Shown: positions 33,861 to 47,418 of the stretch, one piece after another
Numbering within the stretch: the stretch's first letter is position 1
How the letters are laid out: each line of letters opens with the position of its first letter
Assembly (NCBI GenBank): GCA_002221725.1
Contig: NJFT01000012.1
Span: 299,719-363,718, forward strand
DNA from: Scedosporium boydii
Lineage: Eukaryota > Ascomycota > Sordariomycetes > Microascales > Microascaceae
Length of the DNA: 64,000 nucleotides
Reading direction: 5' to 3'
Notes under the pieces: model-generated
Told to the model about the DNA's origin: nothing
The model's input: the letters and a program-made list of their open reading frames with translations, nothing else
Database searches by the model: none
Made by a program: the position numbers and the translations under genes

Positions 33861-36742
33861 TGCGGGAACAGGGGCTTTTTCCTCAATGCTAAGACTTACT
33901 GGGCTCACTCTCCCTTACTTTGCGGAAGGGGCCCCCAGACTCGGATCCGGGTTTCCTCTATTTCTTGGCTTGTTTTTTTTTTTTTCTTCTTTTCCTCTGC
34001 CCCTGCTGAAGGATTGCTGCGCTTTGCTTGCTTCGTAGTACCAACTCAGGCCCCTCATTATAGATCAGGTCCTTGCGACCATCATCTGGAAGGATGGGGT
34101 TACGCGGAAGGATCTACTGTTTCTTAGGCATGGGGAGTTGCTCCAGTCCGCGGAACTACTGTCGAGGAGGTTGCTTGATTGTTGCAAGAACCTGGTATGT
34201 TGCCGGCATCCGACTGCCATGTCTTTGCGCAAGATTATTCTAAACACGGGCAAGTGTTCCGGGCATGAGATCTAAAGGGCCCGAGAAGCACTTCTTGCAA
34301 TGCGGCTAAATGCTACGACTGTGCCCTGCATCCATAATAGGTCCAGAAGTTTATGGGAAGCATAGCACTTCGGACGAGACAGCCATCCCCGGGTGTGTGG
34401 TACGGGAGTACTTGAGCTATCACCGAAAGTTGCACAGGGCACCTAGTCACTCTCCTTTCGGCGATCATTTGGCGGAGAAGGGGGGGAATGGAAATACCGG
34501 CCTCGATTCCATAGACCATACCGGGAACGGATTGATGATCACAAGGGAGCCTGCTACATGTAGGAAGGACGAACAAACCAAAAGGCTGCTGCGCTGTTTG
34601 GACACTGTTCAGCAGGGATGGCATCGCAAAGGCCAGCCCTGGCCGAGACCGGTTGATCAAAGCTCCGTGGAGAACCGCTTTGGGAATCGGGCGTGAGTGA
34701 GCATAGTGCATGGTTGATCTCTTGTCGGCATATCACTTGGTCAGTGGAAACCAGGCCTTGGATTCGAACAAGCGCTTTTGGGGAGGGGAGAAAGAGATCC
34801 ATCTCTATGTGTCTCCATCCCCCTCTGCTAGTTCAGACGACAGGCAGTTGACGGCGATAGAAAAATGTTTGGTAGGTCTGAATTACCCTCAGACTTATTG
34901 CTTTGTACTTCGTAGTCCGAAACTTCGACCGTCCTCCATCGAAGATAGTTTTCTATTCCTTGTTTGAACCGCTGCCAAAGGGAGAAGTCACTTCTGCATC
35001 TGAAACTCGGCGCAGTTGCAATGTGCAATCTATCTGATTCGTCCGAGTGTCCACCATGCCGGGGTTAGTAATCAGATACAAACAATTGATTGGACAAGTA
35101 AATATAGAAGCTTGAGGATAGATACTTGGCATTACAGTGTGTATTTTACGGCTTCTCCTAACTTTGGTAATGGTTTCGATCTTCCGTACTGTAGGCGATG
35201 TACCGAGGCATACGAGAGACTGTCACCAGCCACCTTTCTCCGCATTTGCGTCAGCCGTCGCACTTGCCTGCTTCAAGCTGGACTAGGGGCCACGCTAAGT
35301 CACTCCACACCAGGCACAGGCAGGAACAATGGACAACAAACTTGGAAGCGGAACGAAGATACTTTCTTTGCCAGGTACTCTGAGCGGAGCCCTGTGCCTT
35401 CCTGCCAAGTGAGCGTCGTAACCACCAGTTTCTGCACAGCCCTGTCGAGGTTCAGCTTGATGAAAACATGACCTTCTCAGCTCACAGGCTCTGAGTTACA
35501 TAAACATTTCTTCTTCATCCTCCTCGGACGTTGAACTTTTAAGTGTTTCCGTCAATCTTTGCATCCACAGGAGAAGTGTCCCGGATTCCCTAGTTATCCC
35601 TCTCCTCTCCTCGTCAAATCCAAGGTTCTGTCCCACAGCCTGTGCTGCCTGAGACTTGGTTGATCTGCTCTAAGCACGTTACTGTTCTGCATGTACGTCA
35701 GGCAAACCGGATTCCGCACCCAGAAGAGGGAAAAAAATCAATACATTGGCCCTCGGTCCTCGATCGTTTCGTCGCTGCCGCGGTAACCCACGAGTCTGTT
35801 TTTTCAAACTGTCACCCAAAGACGTGCAGTTAAGAGAGACAAGGAAAATTAATTCATTCAACAAAAATCGAAGAAAGACGGAAATAGAGAGCGCAGGAAG
35901 GAAGAAGAAGATTGAAACAGGGGGTTGGGAGACAAAGAACTACAAAGTACACCAAGCTCCGCCTCGCAAGTACGCAATCCAGACGCCAGCCGCTAAAGCT
36001 GCAAGCCTCCGACGAGAAGGGATCCAAGCCCATTCACACCGGCAGCAACAGCGATCATTGATCAAATCAAATCAACCGCTGCTCCCTCCTCCACGTTTCC
36101 TGTTACAAAGTAGCCAAGTGCGATCCTGTTCATTCAGGCTCTGTTTATTCTCCACGACTCAGGTCTCTTCCTCACCTGCAAAATTCAGCCAACCGCAGCC
36201 GGCGATTTGTGTGGGTTCTGATTCATCAGAGCATTTTTAATACCCAGCGAAAATTTGCCTGTTCTGTTACCTTGGCCTGGCTGTCCTCGTCGTGGCCTCG
36301 TCATCACCCGCCTCTGTTCTTTTCTCTTCCTTTTTCCCTCTCTTTTCTTTCCCCAAACCCCTCCACGGGTACTACCTGAGATCAACGAGTGCTTCTGGTA
36401 CTGCCAGTTGCTGGTGCACTACTGCGCTGCTGCTCTTGCTGCGTGCATTTGAACCGAACCAAAGCCAAAAGCCTCCGGGTCTAGTCCCAAGGCAACATTG
36501 AACACTTTATCCAGCACCACCTAATCCAGATCCAGACCCAGAACCCGAGCCTACCCTTGCCGGAACCACCCCTTTCCCCCTTACGTTCATCCTTTGCAGT
36601 GGGAGCGCCAGCTTGAGCCGTAACAAGGATCGCCGCTGCGACCAGACAAAACGCCTTCTTCCCATTCTGGGTAGTTCCGTCTCCCGAAAATATTACATTA
36701 CGACAATTTCCCTCGACCGCCTCTCCTCCAACCACTTCCACA
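33861..36742. other. Intergenic, no gene supported
   Basis: Short overlapping ORFs only. A pyrimidine-rich tract lies at 33965-34000. From about 36000 on the sequence is likely promoter and 5' UTR of the rhomboid gene; the 164-codon frame at 35746-36240 has no recognisable domain. Confidence 0.5.
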
Positions 36743-38638
36743 ATGGCAGCGAACGATTATTATTCCGGTTACGGTGCTGGCGGCCATAACGATCGCAACA
36801 ATACTTACGGCGACAATAACATTCCGCCTGCTGCTGCTGCGTCGTCCACTGGCGGCTACATTCCATCGCCGTCGCCGCTTTCCTACACTCACAGTCCTTA
36901 CTCGCCCTCGCCGTCTCCTCTCCAGCGACCGCCCAACGCCGACCGCCCTACCCACACCTCCCCCTTCGATACCGTCTTCGACGACCATGCGTATCCAATG
37001 AACAACAACTCCAGCAGCAATTTCGGCAGTTACAATAACAGCAACATGAACCTTCCTCAGCAGCAAGATACAGCCTACTACGGACCCGGTCGGGGCTCTC
37101 CTGAGACGGGTCATCAGGTCAACGAGAACATTCCCCTACAAAACAGGCCTCACAAAGACATTGAATTCGGAAACGATCACGTTTACGATGTCCCCGATTC
37201 TGGCCGCCCAACTCCGACACAGAAGAAGAGAAAGGGAAATATTCGCCTCGGACAGCTGGGCATGTTTGGCGCCGATCGCAAGAGGATCCCATGGGTTGTC
37301 TATATTTTCACCTTGGCTCAGGTTGGCGTGTTTATTGGCGAGATTGCGCGAAATGGTATGCCGGGAGCTCTTCCCTTTATTTTTCTTTTCGTCTTTTCTC
37401 TCTGAGATCGAGGTTATGCTCAAGTCTTGCGGGATGAGCATGATTGTGCTAACTAGTTTGTTCTCTGCTCTAGGTATCCTCACTGGGACTCCCATCATGA
37501 TCAAGCCGTCTTTCAACCCCATGATTGGCCCCTCGCCCTGGGTCCTTATCAACATGGGCGCCCGATATTCGCCTTGCATGCACAACATTGATGCCATTCA
37601 GGGCTCCGACATCCCGATCCAATGGCCTTGCCCTAACTCAACAGCAACCACCGGCACTTGCTCTCTTTCTGACCTTTGCGGCTTTGGCGGCGTCCCAGAG
37701 CCTAACTACAATGGCGACAAGAACCAGTCCCCGCAGCCAAACCAATGGTTCCGCTTCATCACGCCTATTTTCATGCACGCCGGTCTGATTCATATCGGGT
37801 TCAACATGCTCCTCCAGATGACCATTGGCAAGGAGATGGAGAAAGCCATTGGTTCGCTGCGCTTTATCCTCGTCTACATGAGCTCTGGTATCTTTGGTGC
37901 GGTGATGGGTGGGAACTACGCTGCCGAGGGTCTCCCCTCCACGGGAGCGTCTGGTGCGCTTTTCGGCGTGATTGCTCTGGTTCTCCTTGACTTGCTGTAC
38001 TCTTGGCAGGAGCGCCGGAATCCCGTCAAGGACCTGTTGTTTATCCTCCTCGACATTATCATTTCATTTGTGCTCGGATTGCTGCCTGGTCTCGACAACT
38101 TTGCCCATATCGGCGGTTTCGTCATGGGCCTGGGCTTGGGTATCTGTGTGCTCCATTCCCCGAACGCTTTGCGACGACGACTTGGCCAAGATACCTCGTA
38201 CAGCGCAGTTCGCGACGGCGCCGTTCAGGGACCTTCGTTCCTGAAGAGCCCAGCCGCATTCTTCAAAGGCCGAAAGCCTCTGTGGTGGGTGTGGTGGATA
38301 ATCCGCGCGGCCTGTTTGCTCAGTGTCACTATTGGCTTCATCGTCTTGCTCAACAACTTCTACGTCTACCGATCCTCGTGCAGTTGGTGCAAGTACCTCA
38401 GCTGCTTGGTGAGTTCATCTTTCACTGTCTCTTTCCTTTGCTTCCCCCGAGCCATATCCGTCTCCACTCCCGCCGTCCGTCCCCCCCATTATCAGGCACT
38501 AACCATTTCTAGCCCGTGAGCAACTGGTGCGAGCTTGGCGATATCCAGGTCACTCGGGAGGAGGACGGCACCACCCCCGCGAAGCGAGCCATCGTTGACG
38601 TCTTTGGGCGATCGGCGCTAAGTATGATGGGCTATTAA
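36743..38638 (+). CDS. Rhomboid-family intramembrane serine protease
   Basis: Exons 36743-37355, 37474-38408 and 38513-38638 encode 557 residues. The first ~170 residues are a cytosolic Ser/Pro/Asn/Tyr-rich tail. A hydrophobic helix (IPWVVYIFTLAQVGVFIGEIA) precedes a loop with NPMIGPS and several Cys residues. The core holds HAGLIHIGFNMLLQM (HxxxN, oxyanion region), GASGALFG with the catalytic Ser364, and FAHIGGFVMG with the catalytic His416. A further membrane segment (WWVWWIIRAACLLSVTIGFIVLL) and a Cys-rich tail, C-x2-C-x4-C-x6-C, follow. Both catalytic residues are present, so it should cleave transmembrane substrates in the secretory pathway; the substrate is unknown. Length and added C-terminal helix fit eukaryotic secretory rhomboids rather than the mitochondrial PARL type. 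Confidence 0.92.
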
Positions 38639-39906
38639 TTGAATGTACCTTTCGCATAGAGCAGGAGCTTGCTACATCTAGTTTTCATCCCAGCTCCCTC
38701 CTTTCCCGCCTTGTCGGGTGCTACTCGAAGTAATGGATGTCTAGATAGGGGCGGTGGAGTCTCTTTTGTTTGATTTTTCTCTTCTTCAATCCGTTTCTAT
38801 TTTTTTTTACTCTGCACAGCGATGGCGTTTGGGGGAAGGGATAAGGAATGAGGCAAATAACGAGGGAGTGCCCGATGATGTACCAGATGAATCCAGATTT
38901 TTTTTTTTTTTTTTTTTTTCCTCCTTTTTCAGCACAGTTTGGAAGTGTGATGGAGGGATTATCATCAGCCTCATGCCAATACCCATTCTTGATTTTGTCT
39001 CTTGTATTTTTCTTATTTCGGATCGGATGGCTGAGAGCTACTTACAGCCTTGGAGGCCGCATACATCACGAATGGATGGCAAATGAAGATTTTTATTATT
39101 ATTTCCACGAGATTGGTTTGCATGTCATCAGGATCTTGGGCTCGGTCTGGACGATGTGGCCACAGAGGCATCGGAGGCTCCTCTCTGGATTTGCTTTCCG
39201 CGTGCCGCATGGTCCATCTACTTTCCACTCGGTTTCTCTTGTGAGGGATGGGTGGGTGCACAAGGTATCCTCCTAGTGTTCTTGTAAAGATAGGATTGAT
39301 TGATGAGATATTCTGCAATTCTGACAAGAGATAATAGTCGCTTGCTCTCCTAAACCCTGGGGTTTGGTTGAATTCTGCTCTTGCTTCAGGTGTAAGCTCT
39401 CTGGTCTTGAGAGAGTTGTTGGCCGATTAAGTGACGATCAGTTTCTCCCCGGATGACTCCTCCGGTTTGGTTTGGCCCATGCATGATCCTGAGCTTATTG
39501 AAACCTCTCCTCCAACCATCAGCTCTATACTTGGCTCTTCTTCCGCTGGCGGAATCTCTCCTATTCGACCCCTGTCTCAGCCCAAGCAGACCTTAGTATA
39601 TCGGTCACTTTGAGTCGAAGTGATGCGAAATGAATCATCCTCATAACAACCTCAACAAGGGAAGCGGAGCGCTAGGATGATGTAGCACAGAACCAATCTC
39701 GACGGCCGGTTTAAAACTCCATGGAGGATGCTTCGGAAATTCTAATAATACCATGGCCTTGAGGCTCGAGTAATACTTAAGCCAGCCTGTACTCCAAATC
39801 TCCGATTGAACGCCCTCAAAAACACAAGTATCACCATTGCTTCTCATCGGTCTGGTCTGCCCCAATAATAGCTATAACGGCACCAAATCGTGCGAAGTCC
39901 GACCTC
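38639..39906. other. Intergenic with a 22-base T tract
   Basis: 3' flank of the rhomboid gene and promoter of the transporter gene. A T homopolymer occupies 38898-38919. No further gene seen. Confidence 0.55.
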
Positions 39907-41857
39907 ATGGATTCCACGACGACAACCATTGCGCCCCAGCTAAATTCGGAGGCTGCGCGATCACGCCCTCCGTCGGTCAAAGACACGGGAGAAAGTCAAA
40001 GTCTGCGGGAGAAGCATGATGGATCCGATAGTAATAAGGAAGAAGAAGCTGGAGAGGTAGTCGTGCCACAGGAGGCCGGTGATGGAGAATACCCTCAGGG
40101 TTTCCGCCTCGTGGCTATTGTCATCGCTTTGGTTTTGAGCATCTTCCTCGTGGCCCTTGATATGGTACATTGCTCCTTACCCTACATTCTTCGCCTTGTA
40201 TTCTTCGCCAACTATGGATCTAATTCTAGACCATCATCGCGACCGCCATTCCTCGTATCACCGATCAGTTCCACAGCCTTAGCGATGTCTCTTGGTATGG
40301 AGCCTCGTTCTTCATGACCGTCGCGGCATTCCAATCAACCTGTACGACACCCGTTCCCTCGAAAACCTAAACAAGTTAATAATACGAAGGAAGGAATATA
40401 GGGGGCAAAGGGTTGAAGTACTTCGATTTGAAGTACACCTACCTTCTCGCCGTCTTCATCTTTGAGCTTGGAAGCTTGATCTGCGGAGTCTCACCGAACT
40501 CGAATACCCTCATTGTTGGTCGAGCTATTGCAGGAGTTGGCGCCGCAGGTATTGCGCCTGGTGCTTACACCTTGGTCGCTGTATCTACACCCCCTCATCG
40601 CCGGCCAATGTTCACCGGCATTATTGGTGCAGCCTACGGTGTCGCTAGTGTTGTTGGCCCCTTGATCGGCGGGGCTTTCACAGACCATGTTAGTTGGCGA
40701 TGGGCGTTCTAGTACATATCACCTCCCATTTTTGACTTGAACGTAATGCTAACTAACGTGGCCTCTAGTATCAACCTACCTATTGGAGGCCTCGCGAGTG
40801 CCATTATCCTCATCTTCTTTAAGACCCCGGCAACCTCTATCCCTGCTAAAGCCACTCTTAAAGAGAAGATACTTCAGATGGATCTCGTTGGCGCCGCGAT
40901 GATCATGGGCGCAGTCGTCTGCTTCCTGCTTGGTCTGCAATGGGGTGGCCAAACTAAGCCCTGGAACTCCTCTGAGATCATTGGCCTGTTGGTTGGATTT
41001 GGTGTTATTACCATCACCTTCGGAGCATGGGAGTGGTACCAAGGAGAGCGTAGTATGATAAACCCGAGGATACTGAGAGACCGTACCATCTACATCTCGG
41101 CTCTCTATATGTTCTTCCTGGCTGGTTCGTACTTTGTGCTCATCTACTATCTCCCTATTTACTTCCAGTCTATCGATGGTGTGAGCCCTACCAATTCGGG
41201 CGTTCGCAATATTCCCCTGATATTAGCTGTTACGATTGGCACTGTCCTGTCTGGCGGTTTCATTTCAGCTACAGGTATCTATACACCTATTCTTATAAGT
41301 GGTGCTACCCTTGCCACCGTTGGCAGTGGCCTTCTCTATACCCTCGACATTGGCACTAGTACTGGCAAGTGGATTGGATACCAGATACTGGCTGGTTTCG
41401 GTTATGGAGTCGCTTTTCAGATCCCAGTGATTGCTGCCCAAGGCACTGTCAACACAGCTGATCTTTCTACAGCTACCGCTATCATGCTCTGTAAGTCGGG
41501 TCCTCATAGCCTATAGAGGATGTATCCGTATACTAACTCTATCACGTAGTTTGCCAAACTATTGGCGGGTCATTCTTCCTGTCCGGTGCCCAGTCTGCCT
41601 TCTTATCGGAGATGGTCAAAAGACTTGCGACAACCGCACCAAACGTGGATTCTGCTCGGGTCGTTCTCGTTGGAGCGTCTGACCTTCGCGCTGCTTTCTC
41701 GCCTGAAGATCTTCCCGGTATTCTCCGTGCCTATATGCGAGGCATCAAGCTTACCTTTGCCCTAGCTATTGCTGGAGCTGGGGTCTCGTTCTTACTGAGT
41801 CTTGGGAGTCGGTGGTCGAAGCTCAACACGAAGAAGATCCAGGGCGGTGCCGCCTAA
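39907..41857 (+). CDS. MFS drug/H+ antiporter, 14-TM (DHA2) type
   Basis: Five exons (39907-40164, 40230-40341, 40402-40711, 40769-41490, 41550-41857) give 569 residues. After a charged 70-residue N-terminal tail the first helix reads [21 protein letters not shown], followed across the splice by [14 protein letters not shown], the DHA-family start of the transporter. Signature segments include [19 protein letters not shown], the antiporter motif C region [16 protein letters not shown], and SWRWAFYINLPIGG rebuilt across the exon 3/4 junction (TA|T). The family exports drugs, toxins or siderophores across the plasma membrane using the proton gradient. With no biosynthetic cluster beside it, the substrate cannot be guessed. 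All exon joins keep phase and no lesion was seen. Confidence 0.93.
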
Positions 41858-42797
41858 AGGGCAAATATTGCAACCGCGATGTGAATCGGGAGCGATACCG
41901 CCAATCGCAGCTCATAATCTCGCGGTAGAGTGTGATCCATATCACAGCGGGACTCGATTCCGAACGGGCCATGATCCGGGTCGGCTTGTTCCAAGCTCCC
42001 TATCGTCAGCAACAGCCCAAGAGGCGAAAGGGAGACTTCAGGGGCCTTTTATTTCTCCGTTATTTTTATTATTATATAGATTTGATGCTTTCTGCGCTCT
42101 TGTCGACTCCGAGGACAACTCCTTGATTTACATCCGTCAGAAAATGCCCAAAAGACTATTTATATACATTCATAGGCACCATATACACCGAGGACTAATC
42201 TGATAGACATTACTGAAGCTTTTTCAATAGTTTAGTTTAAACTAGATGCTAGATGTAAAAATACCCTTGTTGAAAGTCTGGAGAAGTTTTCAGATTCTTG
42301 AAGAGAAGAGGAATGTTCCGAATGTTCCCCACGGATATACCTCGACGTTCTAAGATTCCAGAAGAGATGAGTTAAATAGACATTTGTCTTTCCCTCGCTC
42401 GACCTCCATGAGAATACCCCTCCACTATGGCAGTCAGGGTCATGAAGTACCAGCTTTCCCCAAAGGAGATATTTTTGGGGATAAAAATGTCGTTAAAGAA
42501 TCCGAGAGTTACGCCAGATCACGTGACATAAATTACTGCAGCAGAGTGGGGTCGCGTTCACGTCACGTCAAGGGCGTCCAAGAATCAGGAACCGCGTTAA
42601 GAGTTTAAGATGGCTGTCCTCACAACTTTTTTCTGTTCGCCTCATTGACAAGCTCCATTCTCATAACAGGGACTGCCAGGCTGAAATTGGATGGTAAAAT
42701 CAATCAAAGTTGACTTTATCCTTTGAATTTTTATCTCTTCCATTGCCTTGGATATCTTGACGCACCATCCCGGTGCTGATTCCCCAGTGCCGTAACG
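41858..42797. other. Intergenic, MFS to DNA polymerase delta
   Basis: 3' flank of the transporter gene and promoter of the polymerase gene. It contains CACGTGAC at 42520 and a repeated CACGTCA at about 42560. No gene seen. Confidence 0.55.
42520..42527 (+). promoter_or_regulatory. CACGTGAC E-box-like site upstream of pol3
   Basis: An 8-mer CACGTGAC 270 bp before the pol3 start codon. The same 8-mer lies upstream of the EF-Tu gene on its coding strand. CACGTG is a binding site for bHLH/Cbf1-type factors; that it works here is inference. Confidence 0.3.
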
Positions 42798-45700
42798 ATG
42801 GCAAGCACACTCCCACAGAAGCGGGTGCTGGCCGACACTACCAACTCGAAACAGAACCTGCCCTCGTCCACGGCGTCAGCAAAGAAGCGAAAAGTTGAAT
42901 TTGCCCCCTCGTCACAACCACGCCACCCCGGCTCCTCCCAAAACGACCCCCGGACAAAGCTCAGCGCGAGCCAAGTCAAAAGCGTCTTCGAATCCGACGT
43001 GCTAGAGAAGCTCTCCCAGGACGTGTCCGAGCTCAAGAATAACAATGCTGAGAAGGACCAGGTCTGGGACAGGCCACCGGTGGGCGACTTTGTCCCGTCG
43101 CGGGATAACCTCTGCTTCCAGGCCATCGAGGCCGAGGAAGGATTCATCCACGGCGGAAGAACGGCCGTCAAGCTGTTTGGCATTACGGAGAAGGGGAATT
43201 CGGTGTTGTTGCATGTGACGGATTTTAAGCATTATCTTTACGTTCCGGCGCCTGTGTCCTTTCAACCGGGCGACTGTGCTGCGTTTGCGACGTATTTGGA
43301 TTCGCAGGTTGATAGCGATCAGCCTGCTATTCACTCCGTTACGATTGTGATGAGGATGGACATCTACGAATACCAAGGCAACATTGAGAGTCCGTATCTC
43401 AAGGTTACGGTGTCGGATCCTAGGTTTATCAGCAGGGTTCGGGTGGCTATCGAGTCGGGGCAGGCGAACTGGAAGAAGATGTTTCCGGTTGATAAGAATG
43501 GCAAGGTCACCACCTACGACAATATCCAATATGTCTTGAGGTTTATGATTGACTGCCATGTGAGTAGTGCATTCATTCTATGACCCCACTCCCTTCATGA
43601 CCCTTTTGCTAACGTTTTCTCTTCGCTATCGCTAGGTGCAAGGCATGTCTTGGGTCGAAGCTCCTGCTGGCTCGTACTCCATTGTTCCCCGTGGATCGAA
43701 GCAGTCGAATTGCCAAATCGAAGCCGAGATATCTTACAAGAACCTTATCGCGCACAAGCCTGAAGGCCAATGGTCTAAAATCGCCCCCCTCCGCATCATG
43801 TCGTTCGATATCGAGTGTGCCGGTCGCAAGGGTATCTTCCCGGAGCCAGAGCATGATCCCGTCATCCAAATCGCCGCCATCGTCAACAGATACGGAGAGA
43901 GCAAGCCGTTTGTTCGGAACGTCTTTTGCCTTGGCGACACGAGTTCCATCGTCGCGACGCATATCCTCCAATTCAAGAGTGAGGCGGAGATGTTGAAGCA
44001 GTGGCAAAAGTTCCTCGTCACCGTGGACCCCGATATCATCACCGGCTACAACATTGCAAATTTCGATTTTCCTTATCTACTCGGTCGAGCCAGCCATCTC
44101 AAGGTTCACGGATTCCAGTACTGGACCAGACTACCCACGGTCATCACCAAGATCAAGGACACCAAGTTCTCGAGTAAGCAGATGGGCAACCGAGACTCGA
44201 AGGCAGTCAACACCAATGGCCGGCTGCAACTCGATCTCCTTCAACTTATCCAGAGAGATCACCACCTGCGAAGCTACACGCTCAACTCCGTCTCTGCGCA
44301 TTTCCTAGGCGAGCAGAAGGAGGACGTTCACCACTCCATGATCACGGAGCTGTTCAACGGAACGCCGGAATCGAGACGCCGCCTGGCGCTGTACTGTCTC
44401 AAGGACGCATATCTCCCCTTGCGTTTGATGCAAAAACTGTCCTGTCTCGAAAACTACACCGAGATGGCAAGAGTCACGGGTGTGCCCTTCAATTTCTTGC
44501 TCTCGCGTGGACAGCAGGTCAAGTTCATCAGCCAGCTGTTCCGCAAGGCCTTGGAGCAAAAGCTAGTCGTGCCCAACATGCCTTCTCAGGGAAGCGACGA
44601 GCAATATGAGGGTGCCACCGTTATCGAACCCACAAGAGGCTATTACAAAGTGCCCATCGCAACGCTCGATTTTGCCTCTCTATATCCTAGTATCATGCAG
44701 GCACACAATCTGTGTTATACTTCGCTCTTAACCCCGGACAAGGTTAAGCAGTTCAATCTGAAGAAGGATGAGGACTACATCGTTACGCCCAATGGTGACA
44801 TGTTTGTCACGGCCAAGGTGAGGAAGGGAGTTCTCGCCCAGATTCTCGAGGAACTGCTCGCGGCGCGAAAACAGGCGAAGAGGGAGTTGGCGGTCGAGTC
44901 GGATCCGTTCAAGAAGGCCGTGCTGAACGGTCGTCAGCTCGCCCTGAAAATCAGCGCCAACTCCGTCTACGGCCTGACGGGTGCCACGACGGGAAAGCTT
45001 CCGTGTCTCGCGATCGCGCGGAGCACGACAAGCTTCGGCCGCCAGATGATCGAGCGGACCAAGAACGAGGTCGAGTCGACGTTCTGCATCGCCAACGGGT
45101 ACGCGCACGACGCGCAGGTCATCTACGGCGATACCGATTCGGTCATGGTCAAGTTCGGCACGCAGGATCTGGCGGAGACGATGAAGCTGGGCGAGGAGGC
45201 GGCCAAGATGGTCACCGGGAAATTCATCAAGCCCATCAAGCTCGAGTTCGAGAAAGTGTACTACCCGTACCTGCTCATCAACAAGAAGCGGTATGCCGGA
45301 TTGTACTGGACGAAGCCGGAAAAGTACGATAAGATGGATACCAAGGGTATTGAGACGGTTCGTCGGGATAACTGTACGCTTGTGCAGACGGTGATTGAGA
45401 CGGTTTTGAAGATGATTTTGATTGACCGGGATGTCGACGGTGCTCAAGAGTGAGTCCCCCCCCGCTTCTCTCTCTTTTTTTTCCTCCTCAAACGGGCAGC
45501 AAGTGAGTTAACATTTTCCACAGATACGTCAAGGACACTATTGCCGACCTCTTGCAAAACAAAGTCGACATGTCCAAACTGGTCATCACCAAGGCTCTCA
45601 CAAAAGACGACTACGCAGCAAAGCAAGCCCACAGCGAGCTCGCCAAGCGAATGAAAGAGCGAGATCCCGGCTCCGCCCCCGGCCTCGGCGACCGAGTGGC

Positions 45701-46265
45701 CTACGTCATGATCAAGGGCGCCACTGGCGCCAAGAACTTTGAAAAGTCCGAAGACCCCATCTACGTGCTCGAGCACAACGTGCCTATCGATACCAAGTAC
45801 TACCTCGACAACCAGCTCTCCAAGCCCCTAGGCCGCATCTTCGAGCCGATCCTGGGCGAAACCAAAGCGCGCAGCCTTCTGACGGGCGACCACACGCGCA
45901 TCATCTCCGTAGCGGCGCCGACAATCGGCGGGCTCATGAAGTTCGCAAAAAAGGTCGAGACGTGCATGGGCTGCAAGAAGCCTCTGACGGGCAAGGATGA
46001 GAAGGGCGGGGCGGTGTGCGCGCAGTGCGCCCCGCGCGTGGGAGAGCTGTACATGAAGACGATGGATAAGGTGTCGGATCTGGAGGTGAGATTCGGGAGG
46101 CTGTGGACGCAGTGTCAGAGGTGTCAGGGGAGTATGCACTGCGAGGTGATTTGTAGCAGTAAGGATTGTCCGATCTTTTATATGCGGATGAAGGCGAAGA
46201 AGGATTTGGAGGATGCTGGGAAGGATTTGAAGAGGTTTGATTGTGATAAGGCTGCGATTTGGTAG
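42798..46265 (+). CDS. pol3: DNA polymerase delta catalytic subunit
   Basis: Exons 42798-43559, 43636-45449 and 45524-46265 encode 1105 residues, close to the usual length for this subunit. The N-terminus has a basic, nuclear-signal-like AKKRKVEF. The proofreading exonuclease is intact: MSFDIECAG (Exo I), [11 protein letters not shown] (Exo II) and [10 protein letters not shown] (Exo III). The family B polymerase motifs follow: [20 protein letters not shown] (A), [13 protein letters not shown] (B) and [11 protein letters not shown] (C, with the two catalytic Asp). The C-terminus has two four-Cys modules: CMGCKKPL...CAQC (CysA, Zn, PCNA-related) and [19 protein letters not shown] (CysB, the Fe-S site that binds the B subunit). 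It is the replicative lagging-strand polymerase, working with PCNA in the nucleus. Both introns are 74-76 nt. Confidence 0.97.
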
Positions 46266-46968
46266 AGAAGGGGGCAGATGAGGAGGAGGAGGCAGAGGGG
46301 AAGGGAGTTGGGCGTTTTGGTCTGTGTGTGTGTGTTTGCGAACAAAAGCTCTGGAGCTCCTGGAACATGGATATGTTTAATTATGATAGACGCGGGCGAG
46401 GGATACATCGACGCTTGTAGGGTAGAGTATGTGCATAGTAATGACGATTAGTACCGTATCATCCGTGAATTGCATTGTCTTGTTGCCTGTTGATGGTGAT
46501 GCTCTAAGTGATGTCGGTGATGATGGGATTGCGTGTTAGTGATTGTGGCACTAAGAGTCGCCAAGGGTGGCTTTTGAATCGACTTGTACTCGGCCGATAA
46601 TTGGGGATTTTTAATTCAATTCCACCATGATATTTCCCTCTTCCCCCGAGTTGAAATCGACATGGACCACCGCGAGCTTCAAGATGGAGTTGGGGGAAAG
46701 TGCAAAGGTGAAGTCGATGGAAGTACCTTGTACCCCGACGCCACATTCCAGCCACAGCCCCTCGCACACCCGCGCCCAATCAAATGTGCGAATCTGCAGA
46801 GTTTCGCAGCCCTTGGAAATCCAGCCCACACAAAATTTGTGGGAAAACTCTCAATCCCCCGAAATCTCTTTGCAACCTTTTGCACCACTCTCGTCTCGAT
46901 CCCGCCCAATTTTTCTCTTCCAACTCCCCCCCTCAAACAACAAAACTCGCATTTTAATCACCGCGAAA
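46266..46968. other. Intergenic, pol3 to rps29
   Basis: Contains a short GT repeat near 46323 and, in the rps29 5' flank, the inverted repeat CCCACACAAAATTTGTGGG at about 46827. No gene seen. Confidence 0.5.
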
Positions 46969-47418
46969 ATGTCTCACGAGAATCTTTGGTACTCGCACCC
47001 CCGTAACTACGGCAAGGGCTCCCGCAGCTGGTAAGAATACAATTCTTCGAACTTCGACGTCAGGGCTGGGTGGGGTGTGTTTTCGAACGTGGGAAAAAGA
47101 GATACGGGCGAACGATGGGTGAAGGATATGGCGGGAGAGGTTTCTTTTTTAAAGGGGAATTTATGCTGATTTTTTCTTAACCACTTCTAGCCGTGTCTGC
47201 AAGCACAAGGCTGGTCTTATCCGCAAGTATGGCCTCGATCTCTGCCGTCAGTGCTTCCGTGAGAAGGCCAAGGATATTGGCTTCAACAAGGTACGACTTT
47301 GCGAAACAGTTCATACTTTCCCGAGCGGATCGTGTCCCGAGATATGGTTCAAGGGCAGGAGGGGAGAAGAAGTTTTTGAAATGGTGGTTCTGACAATGTG
47401 TTATTTTAGTACCGATAA
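46969..47418 (+). CDS. rps29: 40S ribosomal protein uS14 (Rps29)
   Basis: Three exons, 46969-47030, 47191-47290 and 47410-47418, the last coding only Tyr-Arg-stop. The product is 56 residues, the normal size for this protein. It starts [20 protein letters not shown], and the zinc ribbon is formed by CRVC (its first Cys split TG|C by intron 1) and CRQC. It belongs to the 40S head and contacts 18S rRNA. The small frame is hidden in longer noise frames and was recovered from the splice signals GTAAGA...TTCTAG and GTACGA...TTTTAG. Confidence 0.95.

Noticed and set aside
39907..41857. MFS transporter as part of a secondary-metabolite cluster
   Set aside because: Neighbours are a rhomboid protease and DNA polymerase delta; no biosynthetic enzyme is within reach.
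44728..45447. 239-codon minus-strand frame inside pol3
   Set aside because: Antisense shadow of the conserved polymerase exon 2.
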